Source of the DNA: Hylemonella sp.
GTDB taxonomy: Bacteria > Pseudomonadota > Gammaproteobacteria > Burkholderiales > Burkholderiaceae_C
Direction: 5' to 3'
NCBI GenBank assembly: GCA_030695415.1
Contig: JAUYQZ010000022.1
Coordinates: forward strand, 1-50,387
DNA length: 50,387 bases
The translations under genes and the position numbers were made by a program. Shown here in pieces: positions 9,346 to 18,217 of this stretch; within the stretch, counting starts at the first letter, position 1, and every line of letters begins with the position of its first letter. The notes under the pieces are model-generated. The model saw only the letters and a program-made list of their open reading frames with translations, had not been told where the DNA came from and made no database searches.

Positions 9346-9403
9346 GGTGATGACTTGGTAGTGTGTGGTTGGGATTGGAGCGGCCGTCTGTGGCGACCCC
9401 CGC

Positions 9404-10381
9404 CTACATTTTCAGCAGGACCGATCCCCAGGTGAAGCCGCCACCGACGCCTTCGAGCATGACCAGCTGACCCGGTTTGACGCGGCCGCTGCGCACGCCG
9501 ACGTCCAGCGCCAGCGGGATCGAGGCGGCCGACGTGTTGCCGTGCTGGTCCACGGTCACGATCACCTTGTCCATGGGCAGCTTCAGCTTCTTGGCCGTGC
9601 CCTGCATGATGCGGATATTGGCCTGGTGCGGGATCAGCCAGTCGATGTCGCTTTCCTGCCTGCCGGCCTTGGCCAGCACCGCGCGGGCCGTCTCTTCCAG
9701 CACGCCCACGGCCAGCTTGAAGACCGCCTGACCGTCCATCTTGAGCAGAGGGTCACCCAAGACGATGCCGCCGCAGACATGGCCCGGCGTGCACAGGATG
9801 TCGACATGCTTGCCATCGGCGTGCAGGTCGCTGGCCAGGATGCCCGGCTCGTGCGAGGCCTCCAGCACCACGGCGCCGGCACCGTCACCGAACAGCACGC
9901 AGGTGGTCCGGTCCTTGAAATCGATGATGCGCGAGAACACCTCCGCCCCAACCACCAGCGCCTTGCTGGCCGCACCGCTCTTGATCATGGCATCGGCCAC
10001 GGTCAGGGCGTAGACAAAGCCGCTGCAGACAGCCTGAACGTCAAAAGCTGCGCAACCGTTGGCGCCGATCTTGTTCTGCAGGATGCACGCTGCCGACGGG
10101 AACACCATGTCAGGTGTCGAGGTCGCCACAATGATCAGATCAATGTCCTTGGCGGCGACTCCGGCTGCATCCAGAGCCCGCCGGGCCGCTTCCGCGCCCA
10201 GGTCGCTGCTGGTCACGCCGCGTTCGGCAAAGTGACGGGCACGGATGCCGGTACGCTCGACGATCCACTCATCCGAGCTTTCGACGCCATCGGCGGCCAG
10301 TTGGGCCACCAGATCGGCATTGCTCAGGCGCTTGGGCGGCAGGAAACTGCCGGTACCGGTGATGCGGGAATAAGGACTCAT
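9404..10381 (-). CDS. fabH: 3-oxoacyl-ACP synthase III
   Basis: Initiating condensing enzyme that joins acetyl-CoA to malonyl-ACP. The 325-residue protein begins [15 protein letters not shown]. The catalytic Cys-His-Asn triad is visible in [15 protein letters not shown] and HGNTSAAS. The ATG at 10381 matches the usual FabH N-terminus; 14 extra upstream codons are possible but lack support. It lies 47 bp downstream of plsX. Confidence 0.97.
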   Translation of the reverse strand: MSPYSRITGTGSFLPPKRLSNADLVAQLAADGVESSDEWIVERTGIRARHFAERGVTSSDLGAEAARRALDAAGVAAKDIDLIIVATSTPDMVFPSAACILQNKIGANGCAAFDVQAVCSGFVYALTVADAMIKSGAASKALVVGAEVFSRIIDFKDRTTCVLFGDGAGAVVLEASHEPGILASDLHADGKHVDILCTPGHVCGGIVLGDPLLKMDGQAVFKLAVGVLEETARAVLAKAGRQESDIDWLIPHQANIRIMQGTAKKLKLPMDKVIVTVDQHGNTSAASIPLALDVGVRSGRVKPGQLVMLEGVGGGFTWGSVLLKM

Positions 10382-10428
10382 GGATGGTTCTGCTTGAAAT
10401 TCCGGTACGGGCCGGCGGCCCACCCCGG

Positions 10429-11454
10429 CTACTCTGCAGCGGCCACACCGGCCAGCAGCGGAGCAGCGTGCGCAATACGGGCTTGGACCCGCTCGAGCAG
10501 CTTGTTCCGGGCTGCATCATACGCGCGGTTCAGCGCCTGCTCAAAAGCCAGCTCGTCGGCCGAGCCGTGGCTTTTGAAGACCAGGCCCCGCAGCCCCAGC
10601 AGGGCGGCACCGTTGTAGCGCCGGTAGTCCATCTTCTTTTTCAATGAAGATAGGACGGGATAGGCGACGATAGCCGCCATTTTAGTGAATATATTGCGGG
10701 AAAAGCCCTGTTTCAGGAAACCGCCAATCATCGAGGCCAGGCCCTCGCTGGCCTTCAGAGCCACATTACCGACAAATCCATCGCAAACCACGATATCCGT
10801 CGTTCCCTTGAAGATATCGTTACCTTCGACATTTCCGTAAAAATTCAGATCGCCAGAATTGGCAGCAGATCTAAGCAATTCACCGGCTTTTTTAATGACT
10901 TCGCTGCCTTTAATGACTTCTTCGCCGATGTTCAGCAATCCGACCGAGGGGTTCGGATCATCGCGCAGCACAGACACCAGGGCCGAGCCCATGACGGCAA
11001 ACTGCAGCAGATGCTCTGCGGTGCAATCGACGTTGGCCCCAAGGTCCAGCACCGTGGTCGCCCCGCCGGCCGCGTTGGGCAGTTGGGTGGCAATCGCTGG
11101 CCGGTCGATGCCCTCCATGGTCTTGAGCACGTAACGGGCGATCGCCATCAGGGCGCCCGTGTTGCCCGCCGAGACGGCAGCCTGGGCTGTGCCGGCCTTG
11201 ACCTGCTCGATGGCCACCCGCATGGAAGAGTCCTTCTTGCGGCGCAGGGCGACCTCGATCGGATCGTCCATGCCGACCACCTCGCTGGCGGGCACGACAC
11301 GGGCACGCGCATGGGTCGGGCCGCTCAGGCGCTCGGGCAGGCCAACCAGGAGCAGCTCGGCATCAGGGTGGTGGTCCAGGAAGTTGCGGCACGCCGCCAG
11401 CGTGACGCGGGGGCCGTGGTCGCCCCCCATGCAGTCCACAGCAATCGTGATCAT
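10429..11454 (-). CDS. plsX: Phosphate acyltransferase PlsX
   Basis: Makes acyl-phosphate from acyl-ACP for the PlsY step of phospholipid synthesis. The 341-residue protein has the PlsX signature [10 protein letters not shown] at its N-terminus, and later SAGNTGALM and [10 protein letters not shown]. It sits between rpmF and fabH as in most proteobacteria. A terminator-like hairpin lies in the 109-bp gap after rpmF, so plsX may receive only part of the rpmF transcript. Confidence 0.96.
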   Translation of the reverse strand: MITIAVDCMGGDHGPRVTLAACRNFLDHHPDAELLLVGLPERLSGPTHARARVVPASEVVGMDDPIEVALRRKKDSSMRVAIEQVKAGTAQAAVSAGNTGALMAIARYVLKTMEGIDRPAIATQLPNAAGGATTVLDLGANVDCTAEHLLQFAVMGSALVSVLRDDPNPSVGLLNIGEEVIKGSEVIKKAGELLRSAANSGDLNFYGNVEGNDIFKGTTDIVVCDGFVGNVALKASEGLASMIGGFLKQGFSRNIFTKMAAIVAYPVLSSLKKKMDYRRYNGAALLGLRGLVFKSHGSADELAFEQALNRAYDAARNKLLERVQARIAHAAPLLAGVAAAE

Positions 11455-11506
11455 GGGTGAGGTGAGCGATCAGGCGCTACAGGGACCGGAAAGAAGATCA
11501 ACATCA

Positions 11507-11545
11507 AGACAAAGGCCCGAGCTACCCACTGTGTAGCGTCGGGCC
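11507..11545 (-). terminator. Attenuator-like hairpin between rpmF and plsX
   Basis: Stem of 7 + 5 bp with a single bulge (11514-11520 with 11539-11545; 11521-11525 with 11533-11537), followed on the minus strand by TTTGTCT (11507-11513). Its place inside the operon suggests partial termination after rpmF rather than a transcript end. Confidence 0.6.
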
Positions 11546-11563
11546 CTGTAGAACCTGAACGGA

Positions 11564-11746
11564 TCAGGCTTCGGACTTGGTCTTCAGCACCTTGCGGCCA
11601 CGGTAAAAGCCGTTGGGGCTGATGTGGTGACGCAAGTGGGTTTCACCCGTGGTCGGCTCGACAGCGATGCCGGGCACGTTCAGGGCGTTGTGCGAACGGT
11701 GCATGCCGCGCTTGGAGGGCGACTTCTTGTTTTGCTGGACTGCCAT
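11564..11746 (-). CDS. rpmF: Ribosomal protein bL32
   Basis: Large-subunit ribosomal protein of 60 residues starting [19 protein letters not shown]. It is the cysteine-free form, with no CxxC zinc pairs, as in most proteobacteria. AGGAG lies just upstream of the ATG at 11746. It lies 151 bp downstream of yceD and leads into plsX. Confidence 0.97.
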   Translation of the reverse strand: MAVQQNKKSPSKRGMHRSHNALNVPGIAVEPTTGETHLRHHISPNGFYRGRKVLKTKSEA

Positions 11747-11897
11747 GGTTGGCTCCTGGTAATCAGGCCGCGCGACGGACGCTCGGCACAGGTTGATCAA
11801 AGATGGGACGGCTCGGCACGGTTCGGGGCCGTGCGAAACCGCGAATTATAGCCTAAAGGTTGATTCTGGAGCAGTTTCACAAACCGCCCGGCCCACC

Positions 11898-12446
11898 TCA
11901 GCCGGACTTGCCGCCCTTGAGCCCGGCCAACACGGCAAAGGGATGGGGCTTCTCGGCCTGGGCGGCTTCGAAATCCGCGTCCTGGACGACCAGCTTGACC
12001 TCGGTCGGGCAGAGCTCATGGCGGGGCACCACGGGCAGCTCCATCAGCAGCTCGTCCTCGACCAGCTCCTGGAGGTTGAAGTCCTGAACCAGGGCCAGCA
12101 CATCCTCTTCAGCCTCTTCGTCCTCCACCTCCGCCTGCTTCTCGCTGGCGACGAAACGGAAAGAACGCTCCACGACCACCGGGATATCGGCCGGCCCCAG
12201 GCAACGCTGACAGGTCATGGGCAGGCTGGTCCGCGCACTCAGATGCAGCCAGACCTGCCCCTGAGCACCGGGGTGGGCCAGGAATTCGCCGTGTGCCTCC
12301 CAATGGACCGGGTGGTCCGCGCCCTGGCCACCGGTTTCGGCCAACAGGCGCTCATATTTTGATAGCGGATCGTGACCGGCAAGCGATGCCCCTGCCTGGG
12401 CAAAGGCCTGAATATCCAGCCGGCGCGAATGAAACTCTTGTGCCAT
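11898..12446 (-). CDS. yceD: YceD/DUF177 family protein, 23S rRNA accumulation protein
   Basis: A 182-residue DUF177 protein, a family linked to 23S rRNA accumulation and normally encoded next to rpmF. The PMTCQRCLG motif gives a possible metal-binding CxxC pair, followed by an acidic patch (EVEDEEAEEDVLAL) and the conserved DLQELVEDELLMELPVVP region with a downstream Cys. The ATG at 12446 starts MAQEFHSRRLD. It is divergent from maf with only 25 bp between start codons, so its promoter must lie within maf. Confidence 0.9.
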   Translation of the reverse strand: MAQEFHSRRLDIQAFAQAGASLAGHDPLSKYERLLAETGGQGADHPVHWEAHGEFLAHPGAQGQVWLHLSARTSLPMTCQRCLGPADIPVVVERSFRFVASEKQAEVEDEEAEEDVLALVQDFNLQELVEDELLMELPVVPRHELCPTEVKLVVQDADFEAAQAEKPHPFAVLAGLKGGKSG

Positions 12447-12471
12447 GAGGGCAGTGTAAGAGAATTGGCGC

Positions 12472-13086
12472 ATGACCACCCGCGCCCCCCGCCCCCTCAT
12501 CCTCGGGTCGACCTCGTCGTACCGCCGTGAACTGCTGGCGCGCCTGCGCCTGCCCTTTGAGGTGATCTCGCCCGAGGTCGACGAAACCCCCTTGCCCGGC
12601 GAAAGCCCGCGTGATCTGGCGCTGCGCCTGGCGCTGGCCAAGGCCCGCGCGGTGGCCGCACGCCATCCCTCGGCCGTGGTGATCGGTTCGGACCAGGTCG
12701 CCGACCTGGGCGGCGAGCCGCTGGGCAAACCCGGCACGCACGAGCGCGCCGTGGCCCAATTGCGCCGCATGCGCGGGCGCACCGTCATCTTCCAGACCGC
12801 CGTGGCCGTGGCCTGCCGGGACAGCGGCTTCGAACAGGTCGAACTGGCACCCGTTCATGTCCGTTTTCGCGAACTGACGGACGCCGAGATCGAGTTCTAC
12901 CTGCGTGCCGAGACGCCCTATGACTGCGCAGGCAGCGCCAAAAGCGAAGGCCTGGGCATCGCGCTGCTGGAATCCATCGAGAGCGACGACCCCACCGCAC
13001 TGATCGGCCTGCCACTGATCCGCACAGCCCGGCTGCTGCAGGCGGCCGGGCTGGCGCTGCTGACACCTGCCCAAAGCGCCGCATGA
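12472..13086 (+). CDS. Maf-like nucleotide pyrophosphatase (YceF type)
   Basis: House-cleaning nucleoside triphosphate pyrophosphatase; the YceF subgroup acts on m7GTP. The 204-residue protein has the N-terminal LGSTSSYRRELL loop, the ISPEVDE motif, and GSDQVADLGGEPLGKPG in the active-site region. Its stop overlaps the next gene's start by 4 nt. Upstream, GAGAAT ends 6 bp before the ATG, so a leaderless transcript is possible. The subgroup call rests on the SDQV form of the motif and on the position next to yceD-rpmF. Confidence 0.88.
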   Translation: MTTRAPRPLILGSTSSYRRELLARLRLPFEVISPEVDETPLPGESPRDLALRLALAKARAVAARHPSAVVIGSDQVADLGGEPLGKPGTHERAVAQLRRMRGRTVIFQTAVAVACRDSGFEQVELAPVHVRFRELTDAEIEFYLRAETPYDCAGSAKSEGLGIALLESIESDDPTALIGLPLIRTARLLQAAGLALLTPAQSAA

Positions 13087-13847
13087 CAACGCCTGGCAAG
13101 CTCTATCTGGTACCGGCGCCGCTGGACTTCGGCTGTGAGGCACAAACGCCCCTGAGCGACGTGCTGCCCACCGGCACGCTGGTCACAGCCGCGCGGCTGC
13201 AGCACTGGATCTGCGAAAACGCCAAGAGCGCCCGCGCCTACCTCAAGCGCGTGGGCGAACTGCAGCCCCTGGCGCATACCTTGCAGGCACTCGACCTCCA
13301 GGAATTGCCGCGCGAAGTCCACAAGAAGGGCGACCACGGCCCCACCAGCTTCGATCCCCGCCCTTGGCTGGCCCCGGCCCTGGCCGGCCATGACATCGGA
13401 CTGCTGAGCGAGGCCGGCATGCCGGCCGTCGCCGATCCGGGCTCGTCGGTCGTGCGCGCGGCGCACGAACTGGGCATCATCGTGGTGCCGCTGGTCGGTC
13501 CGGTCTCCTTGCTACTGGCGCTGGCCGCCAGCGGCCTGTCGGGCCAGAACTTCGCCTTCGTCGGTTACCTGCCGCAGGATGCGGCCGAGCGAGCCACCCG
13601 CATCCGCGAGCTGGAATCATTGGCACTCAAGACCGGACAGACCCAACTCTTTATCGAAACGCCCTACCGCAATGCGGCCATACAGGACGCCTTGCTCAAG
13701 ACCCTGCAGCACAACACCCGGCTGGCTGTGGCCAGTGGCCTGACGCTGGCCACGGCGCAGGTTCGCAGCAACACCGTCAAGCAATGGAAACAGCAGGCAC
13801 TGGCGCCGGACAAGGACACGCCGGCGGTGTACGCCATCGGGCGCTGA
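13083..13847 (+). CDS. RsmI-like SAM-dependent methyltransferase (tetrapyrrole methylase fold)
   Basis: A 254-residue member of the tetrapyrrole/corrin methylase fold. The conserved GLLSEAGMPAVADPG loop and the VPLVGPVSLLLALAASGL segment match RsmI (16S rRNA C1402 2'-O-methyltransferase). It lacks RsmI's C-terminal extension and its N-terminus (GKLYLVPAPLDFG) differs from the usual RsmI start, so it may be a paralogue with another substrate. It overlaps maf by ATGA and is probably co-transcribed with it. Confidence 0.85.
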   Translation: MTTPGKLYLVPAPLDFGCEAQTPLSDVLPTGTLVTAARLQHWICENAKSARAYLKRVGELQPLAHTLQALDLQELPREVHKKGDHGPTSFDPRPWLAPALAGHDIGLLSEAGMPAVADPGSSVVRAAHELGIIVVPLVGPVSLLLALAASGLSGQNFAFVGYLPQDAAERATRIRELESLALKTGQTQLFIETPYRNAAIQDALLKTLQHNTRLAVASGLTLATAQVRSNTVKQWKQQALAPDKDTPAVYAIGR

Positions 13848-13906
13848 GCGCCTCGCAGGGCAGGCCTGCTTGTTGTCCGGCAGGATCGTCCCCATAATGG
13901 ACCGGT

Positions 13907-15121
13907 ATGAAGCTGCTTCGACTGCCGCGCTCGAAGGTCAGATTGGGGGAGCCCTTGCCATGGAACGTCCGTGACGAGAGCACCCGGCTCCTGCTGTCAC
14001 GCGGCCACATCGTCGATAGCGAAGAGCAACTCGATGCCCTGCTGAACCGTGGCGCCTTCGTCGATGTCGAGGAGGCCCGTGCGGTCGCTCACCTCGCTGA
14101 CCCGGCCGCCCAAGAGCGCGCCAGCCTCTCCGCCCTGAAACGACCCGAGAATCTGTTCAGCCTGTGGGACCACACCACCGAGGAGATGCACCAGCTCATG
14201 GCCACGCTGCCGGCCACGCTGCCGGACACGCCGCCCGCGCCGAACCAGATCACGGCCTTTGCCGGCCGGCTGATCGACCTGGTAGATCAGGACGTGGACA
14301 TGGCGCTGTACCACATGGTCCGGCAGGAATCGGCTCATCATTACTACTATGGCTACTACCATGCCATCCATACCTCTGTTCTGTGTCTGCTGATGGCGCG
14401 CCGGCTGCAATGGCCGTCAGCCAAGATGCTGAGCCTGGTACACGCCGCCCTCACCATGAACCTGTCCATCCTGCAACTGCAGGGCGTGATGGCCGAGCAG
14501 GATGAGCCCATGCGCGAAAGCCAGAAGACGCAGATCCGCGCGCACCCGGAACTGGCGGTCCAATGGCTGGCCGGGGCCGGCGTCACCGATGGCGACTGGC
14601 TGACGGCTATCGCGCAGCACCATGAGCACGCGGATGGCAACGGCTATCCGCAGGGCCGGACCGACCCCACCGACCTGGCTGTCGCCTTGCGTGTCGCCGA
14701 TGTCTTCACCTCCAAGATCAGTCCGCGCAAACTGCGCGCTGCACTTCCGATCCAGGAGGCCGCCCGGCAACTGTTCCGGGAAGACCATGGCGGCCCACTC
14801 TCATCGGCCGTCATCAAGGAGTTTGGACTCTACCCGCCAGGTGAGGTCGTCAAACTGAGCAGTGGAGAGATCGGGATCGTGATGAGACGCACCGACAGCG
14901 TGAAATGCCCGCTGGTGGCATCCATCACCGATACCCAGGGCCATCCGACCGTCCACACCGTCCAGCGCGACACCTCCCAGGCGCCGTACACCATCGTCGG
15001 TCCCGTGGCCGACAAGACGCTGGTCGCCCGCATGCCACCGGAGCGGATCTACGGCTACCAGCCGATCGCAGCTGCCAGCCCACCGGGCGCGGGCACAACC
15101 CTCCAGCATCGCCTGGCGTGA
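13907..15121 (+). CDS. Degenerate HD-GYP domain protein
   Basis: A 404-residue protein with a central HD-GYP-like domain. HD-GYP enzymes hydrolyse c-di-GMP using a di- or tri-metal centre. Here YHAIHTS, AHPELAVQWL, QHHEHADGNGYP and LRVADVF are kept, but the HDIGK motif is replaced by HAALTMN: His179 is followed by Ala180 instead of the metal-binding Asp, and the GK is gone. Catalysis is therefore doubtful and a binding or scaffold role is possible. CATAAT lies 8 bp before the ATG with TTGTTG 17 bp further up, suggesting a very short leader. The gene converges on sppA. Confidence 0.8.
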   Translation: MKLLRLPRSKVRLGEPLPWNVRDESTRLLLSRGHIVDSEEQLDALLNRGAFVDVEEARAVAHLADPAAQERASLSALKRPENLFSLWDHTTEEMHQLMATLPATLPDTPPAPNQITAFAGRLIDLVDQDVDMALYHMVRQESAHHYYYGYYHAIHTSVLCLLMARRLQWPSAKMLSLVHAALTMNLSILQLQGVMAEQDEPMRESQKTQIRAHPELAVQWLAGAGVTDGDWLTAIAQHHEHADGNGYPQGRTDPTDLAVALRVADVFTSKISPRKLRAALPIQEAARQLFREDHGGPLSSAVIKEFGLYPPGEVVKLSSGEIGIVMRRTDSVKCPLVASITDTQGHPTVHTVQRDTSQAPYTIVGPVADKTLVARMPPERIYGYQPIAAASPPGAGTTLQHRLA

Positions 15122-15138
15122 TGCCCGGCGGCGACCGC

Positions 15139-16131
15139 TCAGCGCCAGCCCGCCTGCGCGCGCACGGCCTTGACCGACCCCTCGCCGATCGCCGCGCCGA
15201 AACGCTTGATCAGGCGTTCGGCCACGTTCGGATGACGCGTGTAATCGACAATCTCCTCGGCCTTGACCACTTCGCGCGCCACATAGTCCAGGTTGCCCAG
15301 CTGGTCGGCCAGGCCCAGGTCCACGGCCTGCTGACCGGTCCAGAACAGGCCGCTGAACATATCGGGCGTTTCCTTCAGGCGCTTGCCGCGCCCCGTCTTG
15401 ACGACGTCGATGAACTGCTTGTGGATCTGGTCCAGCATGGTCTGGGCAAAGGCGCGCTGTTTCTCGGTCTGCGGGCTGAAGGGGTCGAGAAAGCCCTTGT
15501 TCTCGCCGGCCGTCATGAGGCGTCGCTCGACGCCGAGCTTGTCCATCAGCCCGGTGAAGCCGAAACCGTCCATGAGCACGCCGATGCTGCCCACGATGCT
15601 GGCCTTGTCAACGTAGATCTTGTCGGCCGAGACGGCGATGTAATAGGCGGCCGAGGCGCAGGCCTCTTCCACCACCGCGTAGACCGGCTTGTTGTGCTTG
15701 GCCTTCAGACGACGGATCTCATCGTTGATGATGCCGGCCTGCACCGGGCTGCCGCCGGGCGAGTTGATCAGCAGCACCACGGCCTGGGCGCCATGGTCCT
15801 CGAAGGCGTTGCGAATTGCGGCCACCACAAGATCGGCGCTGGCCTCGCTGTCCGAGGCAATTTCACCCTGAATCTCCACCAGGGCGGTATGGCGCGTGCT
15901 GGGGGCACTGCCCCCCTGACCCAGACCGGAAACCAGCCAGACGAGCAAAAGCAGGACCGCCAGCGTCGACAGGCGGCTGATGATCTTCCAGCGCCGCGCC
16001 GCGCGCTGCTCCTCCAGCGCGGCAAAGGCCAGTTTTTCCAGCACGGCGCGCTCCCAGCCCGGGGCTGAGGCCGCAGCCGCGGATGCTTCCTGTTTGGAAC
16101 GGCCGGGTTCGGCGCCGAAGTTGTCACTCAT
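15139..16131 (-). CDS. sppA: Signal peptide peptidase SppA-type S49 serine protease
   Basis: Membrane-anchored protease that degrades leftover signal peptides. The 330-residue protein has one N-terminal membrane segment (LAVLLLLVWLVSGLG, about residues 60-75). The catalytic domain carries INSPGGSP, the nucleophile region EEACASAAYYIAVSADKI and IVGSIGV. The length fits the short S49 family. The ATG at 16131 lies one base after the Rieske-gene stop; an in-frame TTG at 16143 is less likely. It is the last gene of rluC-gph-Rieske-sppA. Confidence 0.93.
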   Translation of the reverse strand: MSDNFGAEPGRSKQEASAAAASAPGWERAVLEKLAFAALEEQRAARRWKIISRLSTLAVLLLLVWLVSGLGQGGSAPSTRHTALVEIQGEIASDSEASADLVVAAIRNAFEDHGAQAVVLLINSPGGSPVQAGIINDEIRRLKAKHNKPVYAVVEEACASAAYYIAVSADKIYVDKASIVGSIGVLMDGFGFTGLMDKLGVERRLMTAGENKGFLDPFSPQTEKQRAFAQTMLDQIHKQFIDVVKTGRGKRLKETPDMFSGLFWTGQQAVDLGLADQLGNLDYVAREVVKAEEIVDYTRHPNVAERLIKRFGAAIGEGSVKAVRAQAGWR

Positions 16132-16132
16132 G

Positions 16133-16504
16133 TCAGAACTCAATAGGTTTCAGGTTGTAGGCAGTATGCCAGTGCACGACGCCGTCCTGCTCGGTCAGGG
16201 CAATCTTGACCAGCCCCCCGCGGCAGGGCCCGCCGCGGCAGGCGCCGGACTCCGGCGAGTACAGCGCGCCATGCGTGGAGCAGATCAGCCAGTGGCCGGT
16301 GATGTCGAAAAAGTGGTTCGGCTGGTAGTCCAGCTCCATGGCCACGTGGGTGCAGCGGTTCAGGTAGGCCTGTGCCCGGCCCGCGTACCGGATGGCAAAG
16401 GCGCGGCAGGTCTGGCCGCCGTAGACCACGTCAAAGGGCACGCCCAGGCCGCCGTCGGCCAGGTCGGCCGAGTTGCACAGGGGGATCAGGGCCTCGTCCG
16501 CCAT
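16133..16504 (-). CDS. Rieske [2Fe-2S] ferredoxin-like protein
   Basis: A 123-residue single-domain Rieske protein. The cluster ligands are visible as CTHVAMELDY (C-x-H) and LICSTHGALY (C-x2-H). Such stand-alone proteins serve as soluble electron carriers for oxygenases or as partners of unknown enzymes; no oxygenase is encoded nearby. It sits between gph (5 nt upstream) and sppA (1 nt downstream), an arrangement that gives no obvious functional clue. Confidence 0.9.
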   Translation of the reverse strand: MADEALIPLCNSADLADGGLGVPFDVVYGGQTCRAFAIRYAGRAQAYLNRCTHVAMELDYQPNHFFDITGHWLICSTHGALYSPESGACRGGPCRGGLVKIALTEQDGVVHWHTAYNLKPIEF

Positions 16505-16509
16505 CGGGG

Positions 16510-17175
16510 TCAGGCGTGGGCTAGAAGCCAGTCGTGCAAGTCGCGCACCGAGTGCGCCACATGCAGCGGCTGCAGCGCATGGAAGGCCTCGGGTTCATGG
16601 GCGCCATAACTCACCCCCACGCTGGGGCAGCCGGCATTGAGCGCCATCTGCAGGTCATGCGTGGTGTCGCCGATCATGAGCGTGCGCTCGGGCTCCACAC
16701 CGAACTCTCGCATGAGCTCCTGCAACATGCGGGGATGGGGCTTGCCCGCGGTTTCGTCGGCCGTGCGCGAGCCGTTGAACACGCCCTTGAGCTGCACCGT
16801 GTGCAGCACCTCGTCCAGCCCGCGCCGGCTCTTGCCCGTCGCGACGGCCAACCAATGATGTCGAGCCTTCAGGTCGGCCAGCAAGTCCAGCACGCCAGAG
16901 AACAGGCTCAGGTCGTTCTGGTGCGCCAGGTAGTGAAATCGGTAGCGCTCGCCCAGCAGGGGGTATTTGTCGGCCGGCACGTCAGGCGCGGCGTGCGCCA
17001 GCGCTTGCATCAGACCCATGCCGATCACATAAGCGGCATCCTTGTCGCTGGGTACGGTGCCGCCCACGTCGCGCACCGCGTTCTGGATGCAGCGCGTGAT
17101 GATGGCCGTGGAATCGAACAGCGTGCCATCCCAGTCGAAGGCGATCAGGTCGTACTGTCTTGGTCGGGAACTCAT
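16510..17175 (-). CDS. HAD-family hydrolase, phosphoglycolate phosphatase-like
   Basis: A 221-residue HAD subfamily IA phosphatase. Motif I is DWDGTLFDS, motif II includes VATGKSRRGL and motif IV is IGDTTHDLQMAL. The helical cap lies between residues 20 and 85. Substrate cannot be read from sequence; Gph-type activity on 2-phosphoglycolate is the closest family role. The ATG at 17175 is 7 nt after the rluC stop, so the two are probably translated from one message. Confidence 0.88.
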   Translation of the reverse strand: MSSRPRQYDLIAFDWDGTLFDSTAIITRCIQNAVRDVGGTVPSDKDAAYVIGMGLMQALAHAAPDVPADKYPLLGERYRFHYLAHQNDLSLFSGVLDLLADLKARHHWLAVATGKSRRGLDEVLHTVQLKGVFNGSRTADETAGKPHPRMLQELMREFGVEPERTLMIGDTTHDLQMALNAGCPSVGVSYGAHEPEAFHALQPLHVAHSVRDLHDWLLAHA

Positions 17176-17182
17176 GAGGTCT

Positions 17183-18217
17183 TCAAGTCTTGTCGGGGAT
17201 GGCCTGGGCCAGGAACTGTTCCAACTCCGGCGGCAAGGGGGCCAGCAGCTCGATGCGCTCCTCGCTGGCCGGATGGTTGAACTGTAAACGCCAGGCATGC
17301 AGGAACATGCGCCGCAGGGGCACACAGCCCTCAGATGCGACGGGTTTCTGCAGCGCCTTGTTGAGCTCGAAATCACCGTACTTGTCATCACCCACGATGG
17401 GCAGGTCTTCGGAAGCCAGGTGCACGCGGATCTGGTGCGTGCGGCCGGTCTTGATGGTCACCTCCAGCAGGCTGTAGCCGGGCGAGCCCGCCGCACGGCT
17501 ACGTACCTTGACCAGGGTGACGGACTTCATGCCGTCCGGGTCATCCCGGCTGACCACCTTGACACGGCGCTCACCGTCGTCCAGCAGGTATTTGTGCAGG
17601 GGTTTGTCCAGCACCTTCTTGTTCAGCGGCCACTGGCCGGCCACCAAGGCGAGATAGGTCTTGCCGGTCTCGCGCTCACGAAACTGGTCCTGCATGTGTT
17701 TGAGCGCGCTGCGCTTCTTGGCCAGCAACAGGATGCCGCTGGTCTCGCGGTCCAGCCGGTGGACCAACTCCAGGAACTTCGCCTGCGGGCGCGCCATGCG
17801 CAGCTGCTCAATGACCCCGAAACTCACACCGGAGCCGCCATGCACCGCCACGCCGGCCGGCTTGTCCACGGCCAGCACGGCCTCGTCCTCGAACAGCACG
17901 GGAAATTCGCGCGCCGGCGCGCCCTTGGCCACCAGGCCCGCCATGGTCTCGGCCTTTTCCGTCGCCCGCTCGGACAGTCGCACGGGCGGCAACCGCACCA
18001 CATCACCGGCCGCTATCCTTGTATCTGCTGAGGCCCGGCCTTTGTTAACCCTCACTTCGCCACTGCGAATGATGCGGTAAACATGGGTCTTGGGCACGCC
18101 CTTGAGCTGGCGCAGCAGGAAGTTGTCCAGGCGCTGGCCAGCTGATTCCTCATCAACTTGGACCTGTTTCACTTCAGGGCTGGCAGGGGCCGATTTGCCC
18201 CCTATAATGTGTTTCAC
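17183..18217 (-). CDS. rluC: 23S rRNA pseudouridine synthase RluC
   Basis: Converts uridines 955, 2504 and 2580 of 23S rRNA (E. coli numbering) to pseudouridine. The protein has an N-terminal S4 domain (LDNFLLRQLKGVPKTHVYRIIRSG) and the catalytic motif HRLDRETSGILL with the essential Asp. The start is a GTG either at 18217 (VKHIIGGKS, 344 residues) or at 18172 (VKQVQVDEE); neither has a clear Shine-Dalgarno. The 18217 start overlaps the divergent rne promoter. It heads the rluC-gph-Rieske-sppA operon. Confidence 0.93.
   Translation of the reverse strand: MKHIIGGKSAPASPEVKQVQVDEESAGQRLDNFLLRQLKGVPKTHVYRIIRSGEVRVNKGRASADTRIAAGDVVRLPPVRLSERATEKAETMAGLVAKGAPAREFPVLFEDEAVLAVDKPAGVAVHGGSGVSFGVIEQLRMARPQAKFLELVHRLDRETSGILLLAKKRSALKHMQDQFRERETGKTYLALVAGQWPLNKKVLDKPLHKYLLDDGERRVKVVSRDDPDGMKSVTLVKVRSRAAGSPGYSLLEVTIKTGRTHQIRVHLASEDLPIVGDDKYGDFELNKALQKPVASEGCVPLRRMFLHAWRLQFNHPASEERIELLAPLPPELEQFLAQAIPDKT
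18180..18208 (+). promoter_or_regulatory. Likely rne promoter
   Basis: A perfect TATAAT at 18203-18208 is preceded after 17 bp by CTGGCA (18180-18185, 4/6 match to -35). It points toward rne and predicts a start near 18215, giving a leader of nearly 500 nt. It overlaps the first codons of the divergent rluC. Confidence 0.6.

Noticed and set aside
15899..15920. GGGGGCA-CTG-CCCCC inverted repeat
   Set aside because: It lies in sppA coding sequence at the end of the membrane segment and is followed by no T-run.
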